Source: Methanoculleus sp. 7T (GTDB taxonomy: Archaea > Halobacteriota > Methanomicrobia > Methanomicrobiales > Methanoculleaceae). From it: a DNA stretch of 64,000 nucleotides. The stretch covers positions 744,001-808,000 of the forward strand of contig NZ_JALPRP010000001.1 of assembly GCF_023195915.1 (NCBI RefSeq), given 5' to 3'. The notes beneath the pieces are model-generated. The model did not search any database. It saw only the letters and a list, made by a program, of their open reading frames with translations, and had not been told where the DNA came from. Position numbers and translations under genes: made by a program. Position 1 is the first letter of the stretch. Each line of letters opens with the position of its first letter. This document shows positions 50,080-59,879 of this stretch, one piece after another.

Positions 50080-51300
50080 ATGAGACTCACGGAACCGGCA
50101 TGGGGCAGAGTTGCGATCATCGTCCTGATCACGGCGCTCTCCGTTCTCTTGAGCCTCGCCGCTCAGGCTCTTTTCGGCACCGAGATCGCGTATACGAGCC
50201 TCTTCTACCTGGCGATCATCCCGGCTGCGTTCTGGTACCCGAGACGCGCCATATACGTAGGGCTGCTGTTCGCGGCGTTCGATATTGCAGTCGGATACAT
50301 CTTCAACTCAGTGGGTCCCGCTACGCTCTTCCAGGCAGGAATGCTCGTCGTCGTCGCCTACCTCCTCGGCTACCTCTTCGAGGCCGCAGGAAGGCGGCAC
50401 GGTAAGGAGGAGACCGCCGGCCGGCACCTCCGCGTCGGTGAGCACGGTCCCGAGGCACCCGCATGCGACCGGGATACCAAGAGGCTGATCGCCCGGTTAT
50501 CGAACCGAAACCCGGATGCCCGCTACCGGGCGGCCGAATGCCTCGGCGAGGCCGGGGAGGTCGCTGCAGTCGGGCCCCTCGCCGCCCTCCTTCGCGATCC
50601 GGAGAGCGGCGTCCGCTGGAAGGCGACGGAAGCGCTCGGGAAACTCGGTTCTCCGGCCGTCGGGCCGCTCACGGAGAGTCTACGAAGCGAGAACGTGGAT
50701 GTCAGGTGGATGGCCGCTGTCGCCCTCGGCGATATCGGCGACTCTGAGGCGGTCCCGGCACTGATGGAAGCGCTCAACGATGAGGATGCCTACGTCCGGA
50801 GCAGGGCGGCCCTCGCGCTCGGGGCGATCGGCGAGCCCGCACGCGAGAGGCTCATAGCCAGCCTCTCGACCGGGAACGGGCGGGTCCGGTGGGGTGCGGC
50901 GCTGGGGCTCGGGAAGATCGGGGGGGAGAGCGCCGTCGATGCCCTCATCGGTGCGCTCCACGACCCCGACACGGAGGTGCGGCAACGGGCCGCGAGTGCG
51001 CTCGGGGATATCGGCGAGCCTGCTCTACCCTCCTTGATCGAGGCGCTCCGGAGACACGATGCGGACTTGCGGCAGGGGGTCGTCGCCGCCCTCGGCCAGG
51101 TAGGAAGACCTGCCCTCCCCTCGCTCCTTGCGGCGCTCCGGACCGGCGACGACCCGCACATCCGCGCAGGAGCGGCGGCCGCCCTCGGGGAGATCGGTGA
51201 TCCCCGGTCGGTCGACGCCCTGATCGAATCTCTGGACGACGAGCACGAGGAGGTGCGGGCTGCTGCCCGGGAGGCACTCGGGAGTATCAGGAAGACATAA
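50080..51300 (+). CDS. Membrane-anchored HEAT-repeat protein
   Basis: A 406-residue protein with four hydrophobic spans in its first 105 residues (VAIIVLITALSVLLSLAA and following). This membrane part resembles the N-terminal domain of the sensor kinase at 51.9 kb in layout. A linker and then about eight HEAT repeats follow (VRWKATEALGKLGSPAVGPL and similar). The arrangement places a protein-binding solenoid on the inner face of the membrane. The ATG at 50080 begins the first span. It is followed by another HEAT-repeat gene and the sensor kinase in the same direction, which suggests a signalling group. Confidence 0.75.
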   Translation: MRLTEPAWGRVAIIVLITALSVLLSLAAQALFGTEIAYTSLFYLAIIPAAFWYPRRAIYVGLLFAAFDIAVGYIFNSVGPATLFQAGMLVVVAYLLGYLFEAAGRRHGKEETAGRHLRVGEHGPEAPACDRDTKRLIARLSNRNPDARYRAAECLGEAGEVAAVGPLAALLRDPESGVRWKATEALGKLGSPAVGPLTESLRSENVDVRWMAAVALGDIGDSEAVPALMEALNDEDAYVRSRAALALGAIGEPARERLIASLSTGNGRVRWGAALGLGKIGGESAVDALIGALHDPDTEVRQRAASALGDIGEPALPSLIEALRRHDADLRQGVVAALGQVGRPALPSLLAALRTGDDPHIRAGAAAALGEIGDPRSVDALIESLDDEHEEVRAAAREALGSIRKT

Positions 51301-51326
51301 CATTCTCAAGGGAGCACCTGAACTCC

Positions 51327-51863
51327 ATGACAGATGAGAACCGGATCGATGAACTGATCGCCGGCCTCCGGCAAGGCCCCATGGAGGTGCGCCGGGCGGC
51401 GACCGCCGAACTCGGAGCGAGCGGAGAGGCTGCGGTCGAACCGCTCATTACCGCAATGCGCGTGAGCGACAACGACGTCCGATGGTACGCCGCTCGCGCG
51501 CTGGTGCAGATCGGCAAGCCCGCGGTCGACCCGCTCCTCGCGGCGATGCGCGCCGAGGAGGACCGGGACTTCCGGCGGTATGCCATGGCGGCCCTGACCG
51601 GGATCGGGGATGCGGCCGTCGAACCGCTCATCGGCGTCATCGAGGACGCCGACCAGGACCTCCTGCCGCTCGCCGCCATGGCGCTCTGCAAGATCGGCGA
51701 TCCGGCGGTCGAACCGCTCCTCCGCCTGATGCACCACCCGAACCCGGAGATGCAGGAGCGTGCGGCGCTACTTCTCTGGAAGATGGGGGAGCCCGGTGCC
51801 GGGCCGCTCACCGAGGCGCTGGAAGAGAGCAGGCGTGCCAATCGATCCGCGAACAATAAATGA
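51327..51863 (+). CDS. HEAT-repeat protein, 178 residues
   Basis: A soluble protein of about five HEAT repeats, with a regular PAVDPLLAAMRAEEDRDFRR-type pattern. It starts with ATG 26 bases after the preceding gene and ends 30 bases before the sensor kinase. The order membrane HEAT protein, soluble HEAT protein, kinase, receiver and CheB suggests that these repeats hold together or modulate a signalling complex; this is inference. Confidence 0.8.
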   Translation: MTDENRIDELIAGLRQGPMEVRRAATAELGASGEAAVEPLITAMRVSDNDVRWYAARALVQIGKPAVDPLLAAMRAEEDRDFRRYAMAALTGIGDAAVEPLIGVIEDADQDLLPLAAMALCKIGDPAVEPLLRLMHHPNPEMQERAALLLWKMGEPGAGPLTEALEESRRANRSANNK

Positions 51864-51893
51864 TCCAAACGTCCTCAGATCACTGAGATCTGA

Positions 51894-53777
51894 ATGACAC
51901 CTCGTATGGCGAGGAACCCCTTCCGGTTCCTGCGGGGAAGGGGGGACGTTGGGGGACTCGGGGCGGTTCTGGTCGCAGGCACCTCGTTTACTGCGGTTCT
52001 TGCCGCCCTCTTTGTGGAGTCCCCCGGCACGAACTTCGTCCTCTGGTATCTCTTTTTCATTCCTGCCGTACTCGCCGGCTACTACTACCGCGAGAGAGGA
52101 ATCGTCGCTGCCGCCACGCTCGGGCTTGTTTATCTCGGCATAACGTCGCTTCGCGCGTATCCGGGCCCGGCCGCTTCCCTCCTTGCGGCGCTCCTCCCCT
52201 TCGTCGCCATGATCGCCCTTGCGTCTCTCGCTTCGCTCATCGGATACTCGGTCCGCGAAGAACAGGCCCGTAACCGGGAAGCCATAGAGCGCGCTCCCGG
52301 CGGCGCGTTCCTCCTCCGGTGCGATGACGGAACGATAGCAGAGGCGAACCGGAAACTCGCAGAGCTCCTAGGCTACACGAGAGAAGACCTCCAGGATATG
52401 CCGATAACAAGGATCTGGCCGTATGCCGACGACTACAATGAGTTCTTCAGCCGAGCCGGCCCAGGTGCGGAGACCGCAGTCATCGAGACACAGTTTGTCG
52501 ACCGAGACGGTGCAGCGCGCTGGCTCGTCCTCTCGGGGCGTTGCCTCGACGGCGCCCTCATATCCTGTCAGGTCTCGGAGATCACCCGGTATAAAGAGGC
52601 GGAATCGGCCCTGAGCGCCGAACGCCGCCGCCTCTTCTCGGTCTTGGATACGCTCCCCGCGTATGTCGCCCTGCAGGGAGAGGACCACACCATCAGGTTC
52701 GCCAACAGGGCGTTTCGGGAGACCTTCGGCGACCCGGAAGGCAAGTTTTGTTATGAGGTGCAACACGGTTCCCGCAGGCCCTGCAACCCCTGTCGGGGAG
52801 CGCAGGTCTTCGCCCTCAAGAGTCCGCAACGGTGGGAGTGGGACCACACAAACGGGAAGACCTACGAGGTCCACGCCTACCCGTTCACCGATACGGACGG
52901 GTCGCACCTGATGCTGCAACTCGGCATCGATATCACCCAGCGGGTGCAGGCGGAGGAAGCGCTCAAGGGGTTTGCCGGAAACCTCCAGAATAAGAACCGG
53001 GAACTGGAGGTGATGCGGAACCAACTCAGTCTCGTCAACCAAGACCTCGACGCGATGGTCAGGGAGAGAACCGCCGATGTGGAGAAACTCCTCACCCAGA
53101 AGGACGAGTTCATATCGCAGCTCGGGCACGACCTCAAGACGCCCTTAACCCCCCTGGTCGCGCTCATCCCCAGAATACTCCAGCAGGAGCGGGACCCAGG
53201 ACTACGGCGGCTCCTCGAGATCACCAGCCGCAACGTCACCTACATGAAGGACTTGGTCGAGAAGACCCTGAAATTAGCCCGCATGAACTCCCTGTACGTC
53301 GAACTCGACCTCGAACCGCTGAATCTGCGCACCGAACTGAACAACGTTCTCAAAAATTACGCCGTCCCGTTCAAGGCAAAAGCCATAACCCTCCAGAACA
53401 ACGTCCCGGCCGGGATCGCCGTCAGGGCCGACAGGGTCCTCCTCGGCGAGATCTTCGACAACCTGATCGCCAACGCCGTCAAGTACATGGAGAACGGGAC
53501 CGGCACCATCTGTATCGACGCCGCCCGGGAAGGCGAGGCCGTCATCGTCGCGGTCAGGGATACCGGGATCGGCATGACCCGCGAGCAGCTCGAACGGGTG
53601 TTCGTCGAGTTTTACAAGGCCGACCCCTCCCGCCACGACCTCGACTCCCCGGGCCTCGGCCTCGCCATCTGCAGGCGGATCGTCGAGCGGCACGGGGGCC
53701 GCATATGGGCCGAGAGTGCCGGAGAAGGGATGGGATCGACCGTCATCTTCTCCCTCGAAGCGGCGGAAGAGGCGTGA
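51894..53777 (+). CDS. Membrane sensor histidine kinase with two PAS domains
   Basis: A 627-residue kinase. Four hydrophobic spans occupy residues 20-120. PAS 1 lies around 125-230 (LLGYTREDLQDMPITRIWPY) and PAS 2 around 250-360. PAS 2 contains a four-cysteine set (FCYEVQHGSRRPCNPCRG) that could bind a metal or cluster. A coiled-coil is followed by the phosphoacceptor His412 in QLGHDLKTPLTP and an ATPase domain with DNLIANAVKYM, VRDTGIGM and GLGLAICRRIV. It probably senses a membrane or redox signal. A response regulator follows after 76 bases with its own promoter. Confidence 0.88.
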   Translation: MTPRMARNPFRFLRGRGDVGGLGAVLVAGTSFTAVLAALFVESPGTNFVLWYLFFIPAVLAGYYYRERGIVAAATLGLVYLGITSLRAYPGPAASLLAALLPFVAMIALASLASLIGYSVREEQARNREAIERAPGGAFLLRCDDGTIAEANRKLAELLGYTREDLQDMPITRIWPYADDYNEFFSRAGPGAETAVIETQFVDRDGAARWLVLSGRCLDGALISCQVSEITRYKEAESALSAERRRLFSVLDTLPAYVALQGEDHTIRFANRAFRETFGDPEGKFCYEVQHGSRRPCNPCRGAQVFALKSPQRWEWDHTNGKTYEVHAYPFTDTDGSHLMLQLGIDITQRVQAEEALKGFAGNLQNKNRELEVMRNQLSLVNQDLDAMVRERTADVEKLLTQKDEFISQLGHDLKTPLTPLVALIPRILQQERDPGLRRLLEITSRNVTYMKDLVEKTLKLARMNSLYVELDLEPLNLRTELNNVLKNYAVPFKAKAITLQNNVPAGIAVRADRVLLGEIFDNLIANAVKYMENGTGTICIDAAREGEAVIVAVRDTGIGMTREQLERVFVEFYKADPSRHDLDSPGLGLAICRRIVERHGGRIWAESAGEGMGSTVIFSLEAAEEA

Positions 53778-53791
53778 GAAGAATCCGCAGG

Positions 53792-53799
53792 TTTAAATA
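53792..53799 (+). promoter_or_regulatory. TATA box of the response-regulator gene
   Basis: TTTAAATA stands 55 bases before the ATG, giving a leader of about 30 bases. The leader contains a perfect palindrome next to the ribosome-binding site. Confidence 0.55.
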
Positions 53800-53828
53800 C
53801 CGGCCCGGGCGAGAGTGATTATCTAAGA

Positions 53829-53844
53829 CCCGGCGCGCGCCGGG
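53829..53844 (+). promoter_or_regulatory. 16-bp perfect GC palindrome next to the ribosome-binding site
   Basis: CCCGGCGCGCGCCGGG ends directly at the GGAGGGAG ribosome-binding site of the response-regulator gene. As RNA it would form a short stable hairpin that could occlude the site, and as DNA it could bind a dimeric regulator. Confidence 0.5.
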
Positions 53845-53853
53845 AGGGAGCAG

Positions 53854-54240
53854 ATGGCGGAAGTGCCGTGCCGGCGGATTATGGTCGTCGACGACGACGT
53901 GTTCATTCTTGAGGTGATGAAGGAACTCTTCAAACCGGAAGGGATCGGCGTCGTCGCCGTGGAGAGTGGGGACGCGTGCATTGCGGAACTGGAGAAGGGG
54001 TTTCGTGGGGTCATCCTGATGGATGTCATGATGCCCCGAAAGGACGGGTGGGACACCATAGCGGAGATGATCGACCGGGGATTGATGGACGGGAACATCG
54101 TCGCGATGCTCACGGCAAAGGATGTCCCGGACGCAGAACTAGAGTGCCTCAAGGAGCATGTCGTCGACTATATCACGAAACCCTTCGAGGCGGATGAGAT
54201 CGTGGCCGTCGTGAAGGGTTACCTCGATTATCTCACGTGA
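53854..54240 (+). CDS. Single-domain response regulator
   Basis: A 128-residue CheY-like receiver. The acidic cluster is in VVDDDVF near residue 12, the phosphoacceptor is Asp57 in LMDVMMPRKDGW, and the conserved lysine is in DYITKPFEAD. No output domain is present, so it acts by protein contact. The next gene, a CheB catalytic domain, starts at or just after its stop. The kinase encoded upstream is the likely phosphate donor. Confidence 0.92.
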   Translation: MAEVPCRRIMVVDDDVFILEVMKELFKPEGIGVVAVESGDACIAELEKGFRGVILMDVMMPRKDGWDTIAEMIDRGLMDGNIVAMLTAKDVPDAELECLKEHVVDYITKPFEADEIVAVVKGYLDYLT

Positions 54241-54251
54241 CGAGGGAGCGC

Positions 54252-54845
54252 ATGGAGAACTCTGCACCGCTTCACCGGGGCGGCCGGACAATCGTGGTCA
54301 TCGGTTCGTCGACCGGCGGTCCGAGAACGCTGGAAACGATCTTTTCGGGATTCCCGCTCGCCGATGCTGCCATCGTCATCGTCCAGCATATGCCGCACTA
54401 CATCAACAACGCGCTCTGCAGGCATCTCGCCCGGACATGCCTGATGGATGTCAAAATTGCCGAAGACGGCGAACGGGTGGAGCACGGCACGATCTACGTA
54501 GCCCCCAGCGACGTCCACCTGAGCCTCGAAGGAAACCGGGCGATTCACCTCTTCTGCGACGAGAAGGTCCAGTACGTCAGGCCCTCGATCGACGTCGCCA
54601 TGACGTCGCTTGAGCGGAGCGGAGACGACCGGTTCGTCGGGGTGGTCCTTACGGGGATGGGAAGCGACGGCGCCGAAGGGATCCGTCACATCAAGTCCAT
54701 CGGGGGTATCACCATCGCGCAGGCTCTTCAGACCTGCGCCATCCACGCTATGCCCCGCGCCGCGTTCGAGACGGGGCGGGTTGACCGGATGCTCGCCCCG
54801 GAAGGGATTCGGGAGCGGCTCATCCGGATCGCCGGGATCCTCTGA
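54252..54845 (+). CDS. CheB-type methylesterase domain, stand-alone
   Basis: A 197-residue CheB catalytic domain with the expected serine-histidine-aspartate set: Ser in IGSSTGGPRTL, His in VQHMPHY, Asp in GMGSDGAEGI. The usual N-terminal receiver is absent. The separate receiver gene directly upstream may supply that role in trans. CheB removes methyl groups from or deamidates chemoreceptors, but neither cheR nor receptors are in this window. The ATG at 54252 has GGAG three bases before it; the GTG at 54237 overlapping the previous stop is possible. Confidence 0.88.
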   Translation: MENSAPLHRGGRTIVVIGSSTGGPRTLETIFSGFPLADAAIVIVQHMPHYINNALCRHLARTCLMDVKIAEDGERVEHGTIYVAPSDVHLSLEGNRAIHLFCDEKVQYVRPSIDVAMTSLERSGDDRFVGVVLTGMGSDGAEGIRHIKSIGGITIAQALQTCAIHAMPRAAFETGRVDRMLAPEGIRERLIRIAGIL

Positions 54846-55002
54846 AAAGGCCGACCTGCCCCGAGACCAGACGCATTTCGTTCGCCAAACCCGCAGATCG
54901 GCCCGGATGGGGCCTCTCTCCCGAACCGGAAAAGCCCTTTCGACCGGGGTTTCACCCTCAATTCCGAGTCCTCTAAATGCGTAAAGGGCCTATACATCAG
55001 GC

Positions 55003-58000
55003 ATGGAGGTCTCACCTGCTACCGCCCGATACTTCGAGGGCCTAATGGCCGGACTCGCATCAGCCATGGAGTTGGCCGCTGCCGCACGGGCTCGCGGACT
55101 CGATCCGACGACGAAGATCGAGATCCCGATAGCAAGCGACCTCGCCGACCGCGTGGAGGCGCTCCTCGGCTACAAGGGAATCGCGGCCAGGCTCCGGGAA
55201 CTCGAACAGGAGATGTCCCGAGAAGAGGTGGCGCTCCGCATCGGCGACGATTTTGTGGCACGGAAGTTCGGCGAGACCACACAGGAGGAGATCCTCGACC
55301 ACGCCATCCGGGCGGCGATGGCGCTCCTGACCGAGGGTGTGGTGGCCGCCCCGACCGAGGGGATCGCGAAGGTCAGCCTCGGGAAGAACGACGACGGGAC
55401 CGATTACCTAAAGATCTATTACGCGGGCCCAATCCGGAGCGCCGGCGGGACGGCGCAGGCGCTCTCGGTGCTGGTGGGCGACTACGTGCGCCAGGCCCTC
55501 GGGATCAACCGCTACATCCCCCGCCCCGAGGAGGTGGAGCGCTACATCGAGGAGATCAGGCAGTACAACAGCATCATGAGCCTGCAGTACCTCCCAAGCG
55601 AGAAGGAACTCCGGATGATCATCGAGAACTGCCCGGTCTGCATCGACGGCGAGCCGACCGAGCAGCAGGAGGTGAGCGGCTACCGGAACCTTGAGCGGGT
55701 GGAGACCAACACCGTCCGGGGCGGGATGGCGCTGGTCGTCGCTGAAGGGTTGGCGCTGAAAGCCCCGAAAGTCCTGAAAAACGTCAGAAAGATGAAGATG
55801 CAGGGCTGGGACTGGCTCGAGGAGATGATCAGCGGGGGCGCTTCCGCAAAGAGCGACGATGACGATAAGGGCGCCATCATCAAGCCCAAGGATAAGTACA
55901 TCAGGGACCTGATCGGCGGCCGGCCGGTCTTCTCCTACCCGATGCGCAAAGGGGGGTTCCGGCTGCGCCTCGGCCGGTCCCGGAACACCGGGTTTGCGGC
56001 CGCGGGCTTAAATCCGGCGACGATGCACATCCTCGGCGACTTCCTCGCGGTCGGGACCCAGATGAAGGTCGAACGGCCCGGGAAGGCGGCGGGGATCGTG
56101 CCCGTGGACTCTATCCAGGGGCCGACGGTCAAACTCCGGAGCGGCGAGGTGCGCCGGGTAGACGACGCGGCGGAGGCCAAGCGGATTGTCCACCAGGTCG
56201 AAGAGATCCTGGACGACGGCGAGATCCTGATCAGCTTCGGCGAGTTCATGGAGAACAACCACCCGTTGATGCCCCCGTCTTACTGCGAGGAGTGGTGGAG
56301 GCTCGAGGGAGGGCCGCGGCACCCGGAGAACGAACTCGAGGCTATCGAGTTCGCCCTCGGCGGGGTCCCCCTCCACCCTGATTACACCTACCTCTGGGAC
56401 GACGTCGCACCGGCGGATATCGCCCTCCTCGCCGACCGGGTCAGCGCCGGCGGCAGGGTCGAGGACGGGGTGTTGACGCTGCCGAATACCCCTGAGGTGA
56501 AGGCGATCCTCGAAGAACTCCTGGTTCCCCATCGCCTCTCCGGGGACCGGATCGCGATACCTGAGTACCTGGTGCTCCTTGCCTGCCTCGGCCTGACGCT
56601 GCAACTCGAGAAGCGGCCTGAGTGGCGGGACGCTTCCCTAGAGAACTCGCTCGACCTCGTGATGCACCTCTCGGGCTTCGTGGTCCGCTCAAGAGCGGGC
56701 ACCAGAATCGGCGGCCGGATGGGAAGGCCGGGAAAGTCGAAGCCGCGGGAGATGAAACCGCCGCCGCACTCGCTCTTCCCGATCGGGGACGAGGGCGGAT
56801 CGCGCCGGTCGTTCCAGGCGGCCTGCGCTTCAAAGCCCCGGTCCAACACGGACGGCGGCGTGATCGAGGTAGAGGTCGGCGAGCGGCGCTGCCCGGCCTG
56901 CGGCGCCTTCACCTACAAGAACCTCTGCGAGTGCGGCACGCACACGGTCCCGATCCTCAGGTGCCCGAAGTGCGGGCAGGAGATCGGCAAGGACCAGTGC
57001 CCCCGGTGCAACGTGACGACGGTCTGCCTCCAGAAGATCTCGATCAACGTCAAGGCCGAGTACATGGCGGCTCTGGAGAACCTCGGTGTGCGCGACTCGG
57101 CCGTCACGCTCTTGAAGGGCGTGAAAGGGCTGATATCCCGCGAGCGGCCGGTGGAGCCGATCGAGAAGGGGATCCTCCGGGCATTGCAAAACCTTTATGT
57201 CTTCAAGGACGGGACCGTCCGCTACGATATGATCGACCTTCCCCTGACCCATTTCCGGCCCGACGAGGTCGGTGTCCCTATCGAGCGACTCCGTGAACTC
57301 GGCTACACCCACGACATCTACGGCCGGGAACTCACCGCCGCCGACCAGGTGCTGGAACTCCGCCACCAGGACATCTTGGTTTCGGAGGACTGCGGCGAAT
57401 GGCTGGTCCGGGTGGCGAAGTTCGTCGACGACCTCCTCGTGAAGGTCTACGGGCTCGAACCCTTCTACCGGGCGGAGAAGCCGCTCGACCTCGTGGGTCA
57501 GCTCCTGATGGGGCTTGCCCCGCACACCAGCGCCGGCGTCCTCGCCCGGCTCATCGGGTTCTCGAAGGCCGGGGTCGGCTACGGCCACCCGTTCTTCCAC
57601 GCAGCAAAGCGGCGGAACTGTTTTGCGGGCGACACCGAGATCAGCGTCTTCGACGGCCGGCAGTGGACGACCGTCCCTATCCGCCAGTTCGTTGTGGAGA
57701 ACTTCGACGTCTCGAAGCCCGGCATCGACCACGTGGGAACGTTCTACTCCGACCCGCAGCAGCCGTTCTATGTCCGGAGCGTCGATCCCCAAGGGAAGGT
57801 CAGCATAAAGAAGGTCACCTCGGTCTCGGCCCACCGGGCTCCGGCGCACTTGATCCGATTTATGACACGGCGAGGGAGAGTCCTCTCTGTCACCCCCGAC
57901 CACGCGATGCTGGTCTGGGACACCGATTACCTCCGAAAGATCAGGGCGCTTGAGGTGAAGATCGGCGACCGTGTCCCGGCTGAGGAAGGGGGGCTCGTCA

Positions 58001-58866
58001 TCAGCGACGAGGTCGTCGCGCGGGAGACCGTTCAGGCGCTCGACGACCGGGTCTACTGTCTGACGGTCGCGGAGAACCACACCCTGGTCGCAAACGGCAT
58101 CTTCTGCGGGCAGTGCGACGGGGACGAGGACTGCGTGATGCTTCTCCTCGATGGGCTGATCAACTTCTCCCGGGCCTACCTCCCCGAGACCCGGGGCGGG
58201 ACGATGGACGCACCGCTGGTCCTGACCACCAGGATAGACCCGGCGGAGGTCGACAAGGAGAGCCTCAACGTCGATGTCTGCGACCACTACCCCCTTGAGG
58301 TCTACAACGGTTGCCTCGCCTACGCCCACCCAAAAGACCTCGACAAATTCGTCGACCGGGTGGAGCGGCGCCTTGGAACCCCGGCACAGGTCGAGGGGTT
58401 CTTCTTCACCAACCCGACGACGAACATCTCCGCAGGGCCGCTCGAGTCCACCTACACGACGCTCGGTTCGATGCTCGACAAGCTCGAGGCGGAACTCGAC
58501 CTCGCAAAGAAGATCCGGGCGGTGGACGCCGACGACGTCGCGGAGCGGGTCTTAAACACCCACTTCATCCGGGACCTCCAGGGCAACCTCAATGCCTTCT
58601 CGAAGCAGAAGGTGCGGTGCATGAAGTGCAACGCGAAGTATCGGCGGATGCCGCTTGCCGGGAAGTGCACCCGGTGCGGCGGGAACGTCATCCCCACGGT
58701 CCACGAGGGGTCGGTGAAGAAGTACCTGGAGATGTCGCGCAACATCTGCGAGACCTACGCGATATCCGAGTACACGAAGCAGCGGGTGGAGGTGCTCTTC
58801 ATGCAGATCGAGTCCACCTTCGGCCAGCCCCCTGAACGGCAACTCGGGCTCGCGGACTTCATGTGA
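55003..58866 (+). CDS. polC: DNA polymerase D large subunit DP2, intein-containing precursor
   Basis: A 1287-residue precursor of the catalytic subunit of the archaeal replicative polymerase. The N-terminal domain (from [15 protein letters not shown]) is followed by catalytic-core stretches [20 protein letters not shown] and [15 protein letters not shown] with the metal-binding aspartates. A zinc region is at about 630-690 (CPACGAF, CPKCGQE, CPRC) and a C-terminal zinc module has CMKCNAKY and CTRCGG. A 165-residue intein interrupts the DGDED active-site block at residue 873. Splicing is needed for activity. The mature protein would be about 1122 residues. The small subunit DP1 is not in the window. 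The ATG at 55003 may be almost leaderless. Confidence 0.95.
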   Translation: MEVSPATARYFEGLMAGLASAMELAAAARARGLDPTTKIEIPIASDLADRVEALLGYKGIAARLRELEQEMSREEVALRIGDDFVARKFGETTQEEILDHAIRAAMALLTEGVVAAPTEGIAKVSLGKNDDGTDYLKIYYAGPIRSAGGTAQALSVLVGDYVRQALGINRYIPRPEEVERYIEEIRQYNSIMSLQYLPSEKELRMIIENCPVCIDGEPTEQQEVSGYRNLERVETNTVRGGMALVVAEGLALKAPKVLKNVRKMKMQGWDWLEEMISGGASAKSDDDDKGAIIKPKDKYIRDLIGGRPVFSYPMRKGGFRLRLGRSRNTGFAAAGLNPATMHILGDFLAVGTQMKVERPGKAAGIVPVDSIQGPTVKLRSGEVRRVDDAAEAKRIVHQVEEILDDGEILISFGEFMENNHPLMPPSYCEEWWRLEGGPRHPENELEAIEFALGGVPLHPDYTYLWDDVAPADIALLADRVSAGGRVEDGVLTLPNTPEVKAILEELLVPHRLSGDRIAIPEYLVLLACLGLTLQLEKRPEWRDASLENSLDLVMHLSGFVVRSRAGTRIGGRMGRPGKSKPREMKPPPHSLFPIGDEGGSRRSFQAACASKPRSNTDGGVIEVEVGERRCPACGAFTYKNLCECGTHTVPILRCPKCGQEIGKDQCPRCNVTTVCLQKISINVKAEYMAALENLGVRDSAVTLLKGVKGLISRERPVEPIEKGILRALQNLYVFKDGTVRYDMIDLPLTHFRPDEVGVPIERLRELGYTHDIYGRELTAADQVLELRHQDILVSEDCGEWLVRVAKFVDDLLVKVYGLEPFYRAEKPLDLVGQLLMGLAPHTSAGVLARLIGFSKAGVGYGHPFFHAAKRRNCFAGDTEISVFDGRQWTTVPIRQFVVENFDVSKPGIDHVGTFYSDPQQPFYVRSVDPQGKVSIKKVTSVSAHRAPAHLIRFMTRRGRVLSVTPDHAMLVWDTDYLRKIRALEVKIGDRVPAEEGGLVISDEVVARETVQALDDRVYCLTVAENHTLVANGIFCGQCDGDEDCVMLLLDGLINFSRAYLPETRGGTMDAPLVLTTRIDPAEVDKESLNVDVCDHYPLEVYNGCLAYAHPKDLDKFVDRVERRLGTPAQVEGFFFTNPTTNISAGPLESTYTTLGSMLDKLEAELDLAKKIRAVDADDVAERVLNTHFIRDLQGNLNAFSKQKVRCMKCNAKYRRMPLAGKCTRCGGNVIPTVHEGSVKKYLEMSRNICETYAISEYTKQRVEVLFMQIESTFGQPPERQLGLADFM
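57619..58113 (+). other. Mini-intein in DP2 with C-terminal glutamine
   Basis: The 165-residue insertion starts with Cys ([13 protein letters not shown], block A) and has block B ([13 protein letters not shown]) and block F ([21 protein letters not shown] split over the end). It is followed by Cys of the host (CDGDED). No homing-endonuclease domain fits in this length. The last residue is Gln instead of the usual Asn and the one before is Gly instead of His. Gln-ended inteins are known at the same DP2 site, for instance in Pyrococcus abyssi, and still splice. It has therefore lost the endonuclease but probably still splices. Confidence 0.9.
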
Positions 58867-58880
58867 GGGGAGGGGTGGAG

Positions 58881-59735
58881 ATGCTCTCGCCGGCGGAGGT
58901 CCTCTCGGCCCTCAAAGGGCGCATATCCCCCGGCATCCTCCCGCCCCCCTCCCGGCGCCCAACCGTCGAGCCGGTGCGGACCCCGGACGACATCCCCGCG
59001 TTCTGGGTGACGACGCCCGCATCCCGGCCGGACCGAACCCTCCTCTTCTTCCACGGCGGCGGGTTTACCGCCGGCTCGACGGCCGACCACCTCGACCTCT
59101 GCGCCGGGCTTGCGGACGCGGCGCGGGCGGAGGTCTTCTCGGTCGACTACCGGCTCGCGCCGGAGCATCCCTTCCCGGCCGCGGTGGAGGACTGTCTCGC
59201 CGCCTATCGGCACTTGGTCCGCGGAGGGCGTTCCCCGGCACAAGTTGTGCCGGTCGGGATCTCGGCCGGGGGGACGCTTGTCCTCTCGATGCTTCTATCA
59301 GCCCGCGACGAGGGGTTCCCGATGCCGGCAGCGGCGGTCTGCCTCTCCCCGGCGGTTGAAATGCTCTTCCTCGGCGAATCGGTGCTCTTCAACCGCGAGA
59401 CCGACTGGCTCACGCCGAGACACCTCGCCGGGATCCGGGAGGACTACCTCGCGGGCCACGACCCTGCCGACCCCCTCGCCTCCCCGCTCTATGCGGACCT
59501 CGGCGGTCTGCCGCCGCTCCTCGTGCAGGCCGGGAGCGGGGAGGTTCTGATCGACGGCATTGCGGCGTTTGTCGACACTGCGGAACTGCAGGGTGTCCCC
59601 GTCACATTCGACTGTGCGGAGGGAATGTTCCACTGCTGGCAGGCCTTTGCCGCCGTTCTGCCTGAGGGTGCGGTGGCGGTGGAGCGGGTCGGGATGTTTG
59701 TGAGGCGGTGGGTGCCGGGCGGGCCGGTGAGGTAG
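58881..59735 (+). CDS. Alpha/beta hydrolase, hormone-sensitive-lipase-type esterase
   Basis: A 284-residue enzyme. The oxyanion-hole motif HGGGFTAGS, the nucleophile in PVGISAGGTL, an acid residue in GSGEVLIDGI and the catalytic His in GMFHCW fit the HSL/GDXG esterase family. These hydrolyse short-chain esters. YRLAPEHPFPAA is also diagnostic. The ATG at 58881 has GGAGG upstream and was preferred over the GTG at 58863 that overlaps the DP2 stop. Physiological substrate unknown. Confidence 0.88.
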   Translation: MLSPAEVLSALKGRISPGILPPPSRRPTVEPVRTPDDIPAFWVTTPASRPDRTLLFFHGGGFTAGSTADHLDLCAGLADAARAEVFSVDYRLAPEHPFPAAVEDCLAAYRHLVRGGRSPAQVVPVGISAGGTLVLSMLLSARDEGFPMPAAAVCLSPAVEMLFLGESVLFNRETDWLTPRHLAGIREDYLAGHDPADPLASPLYADLGGLPPLLVQAGSGEVLIDGIAAFVDTAELQGVPVTFDCAEGMFHCWQAFAAVLPEGAVAVERVGMFVRRWVPGGPVR

Positions 59736-59778
59736 GCGCCATCAAGCTCATTACCCCCTACATCCTATATGTACAGGC

Positions 59779-59861
59779 GCGAGGGTAGCCAAGCGGTCAA
59801 CGGCGGTCGACTCAAGATCGACTCTCGAAGGAGTTCGCGGGTTCGAATCCCTCCCCTCGCA
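59779..59861 (+). tRNA. tRNA-Leu (anticodon CAA)
   Basis: The acceptor stem GCGAGGG pairs with CCCTCGC with discriminator A. The D arm is GTAGCCAAGCGGTC, the anticodon stem GTCGA-CTCAAGA-TCGAC gives anticodon CAA, a long variable arm (CTCTCGAAGGAG) marks a class II tRNA, and the T arm is GCGGGTTCGAATCCCTCC. CCA is not encoded. CTATATG (near 59765) upstream is a probable TATA box. Broken genes follow immediately, as often seen at integration sites. Confidence 0.93.
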
Positions 59862-59879
59862 TCTGTTCTTCGGATTTGC

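Noticed and set aside
56830-58329. Minus-strand open frame of 499 codons opposite polC
   Set aside because: It is the shadow of the DP2 and intein coding sequence, with a composition typical of antisense frames and no conserved motif.
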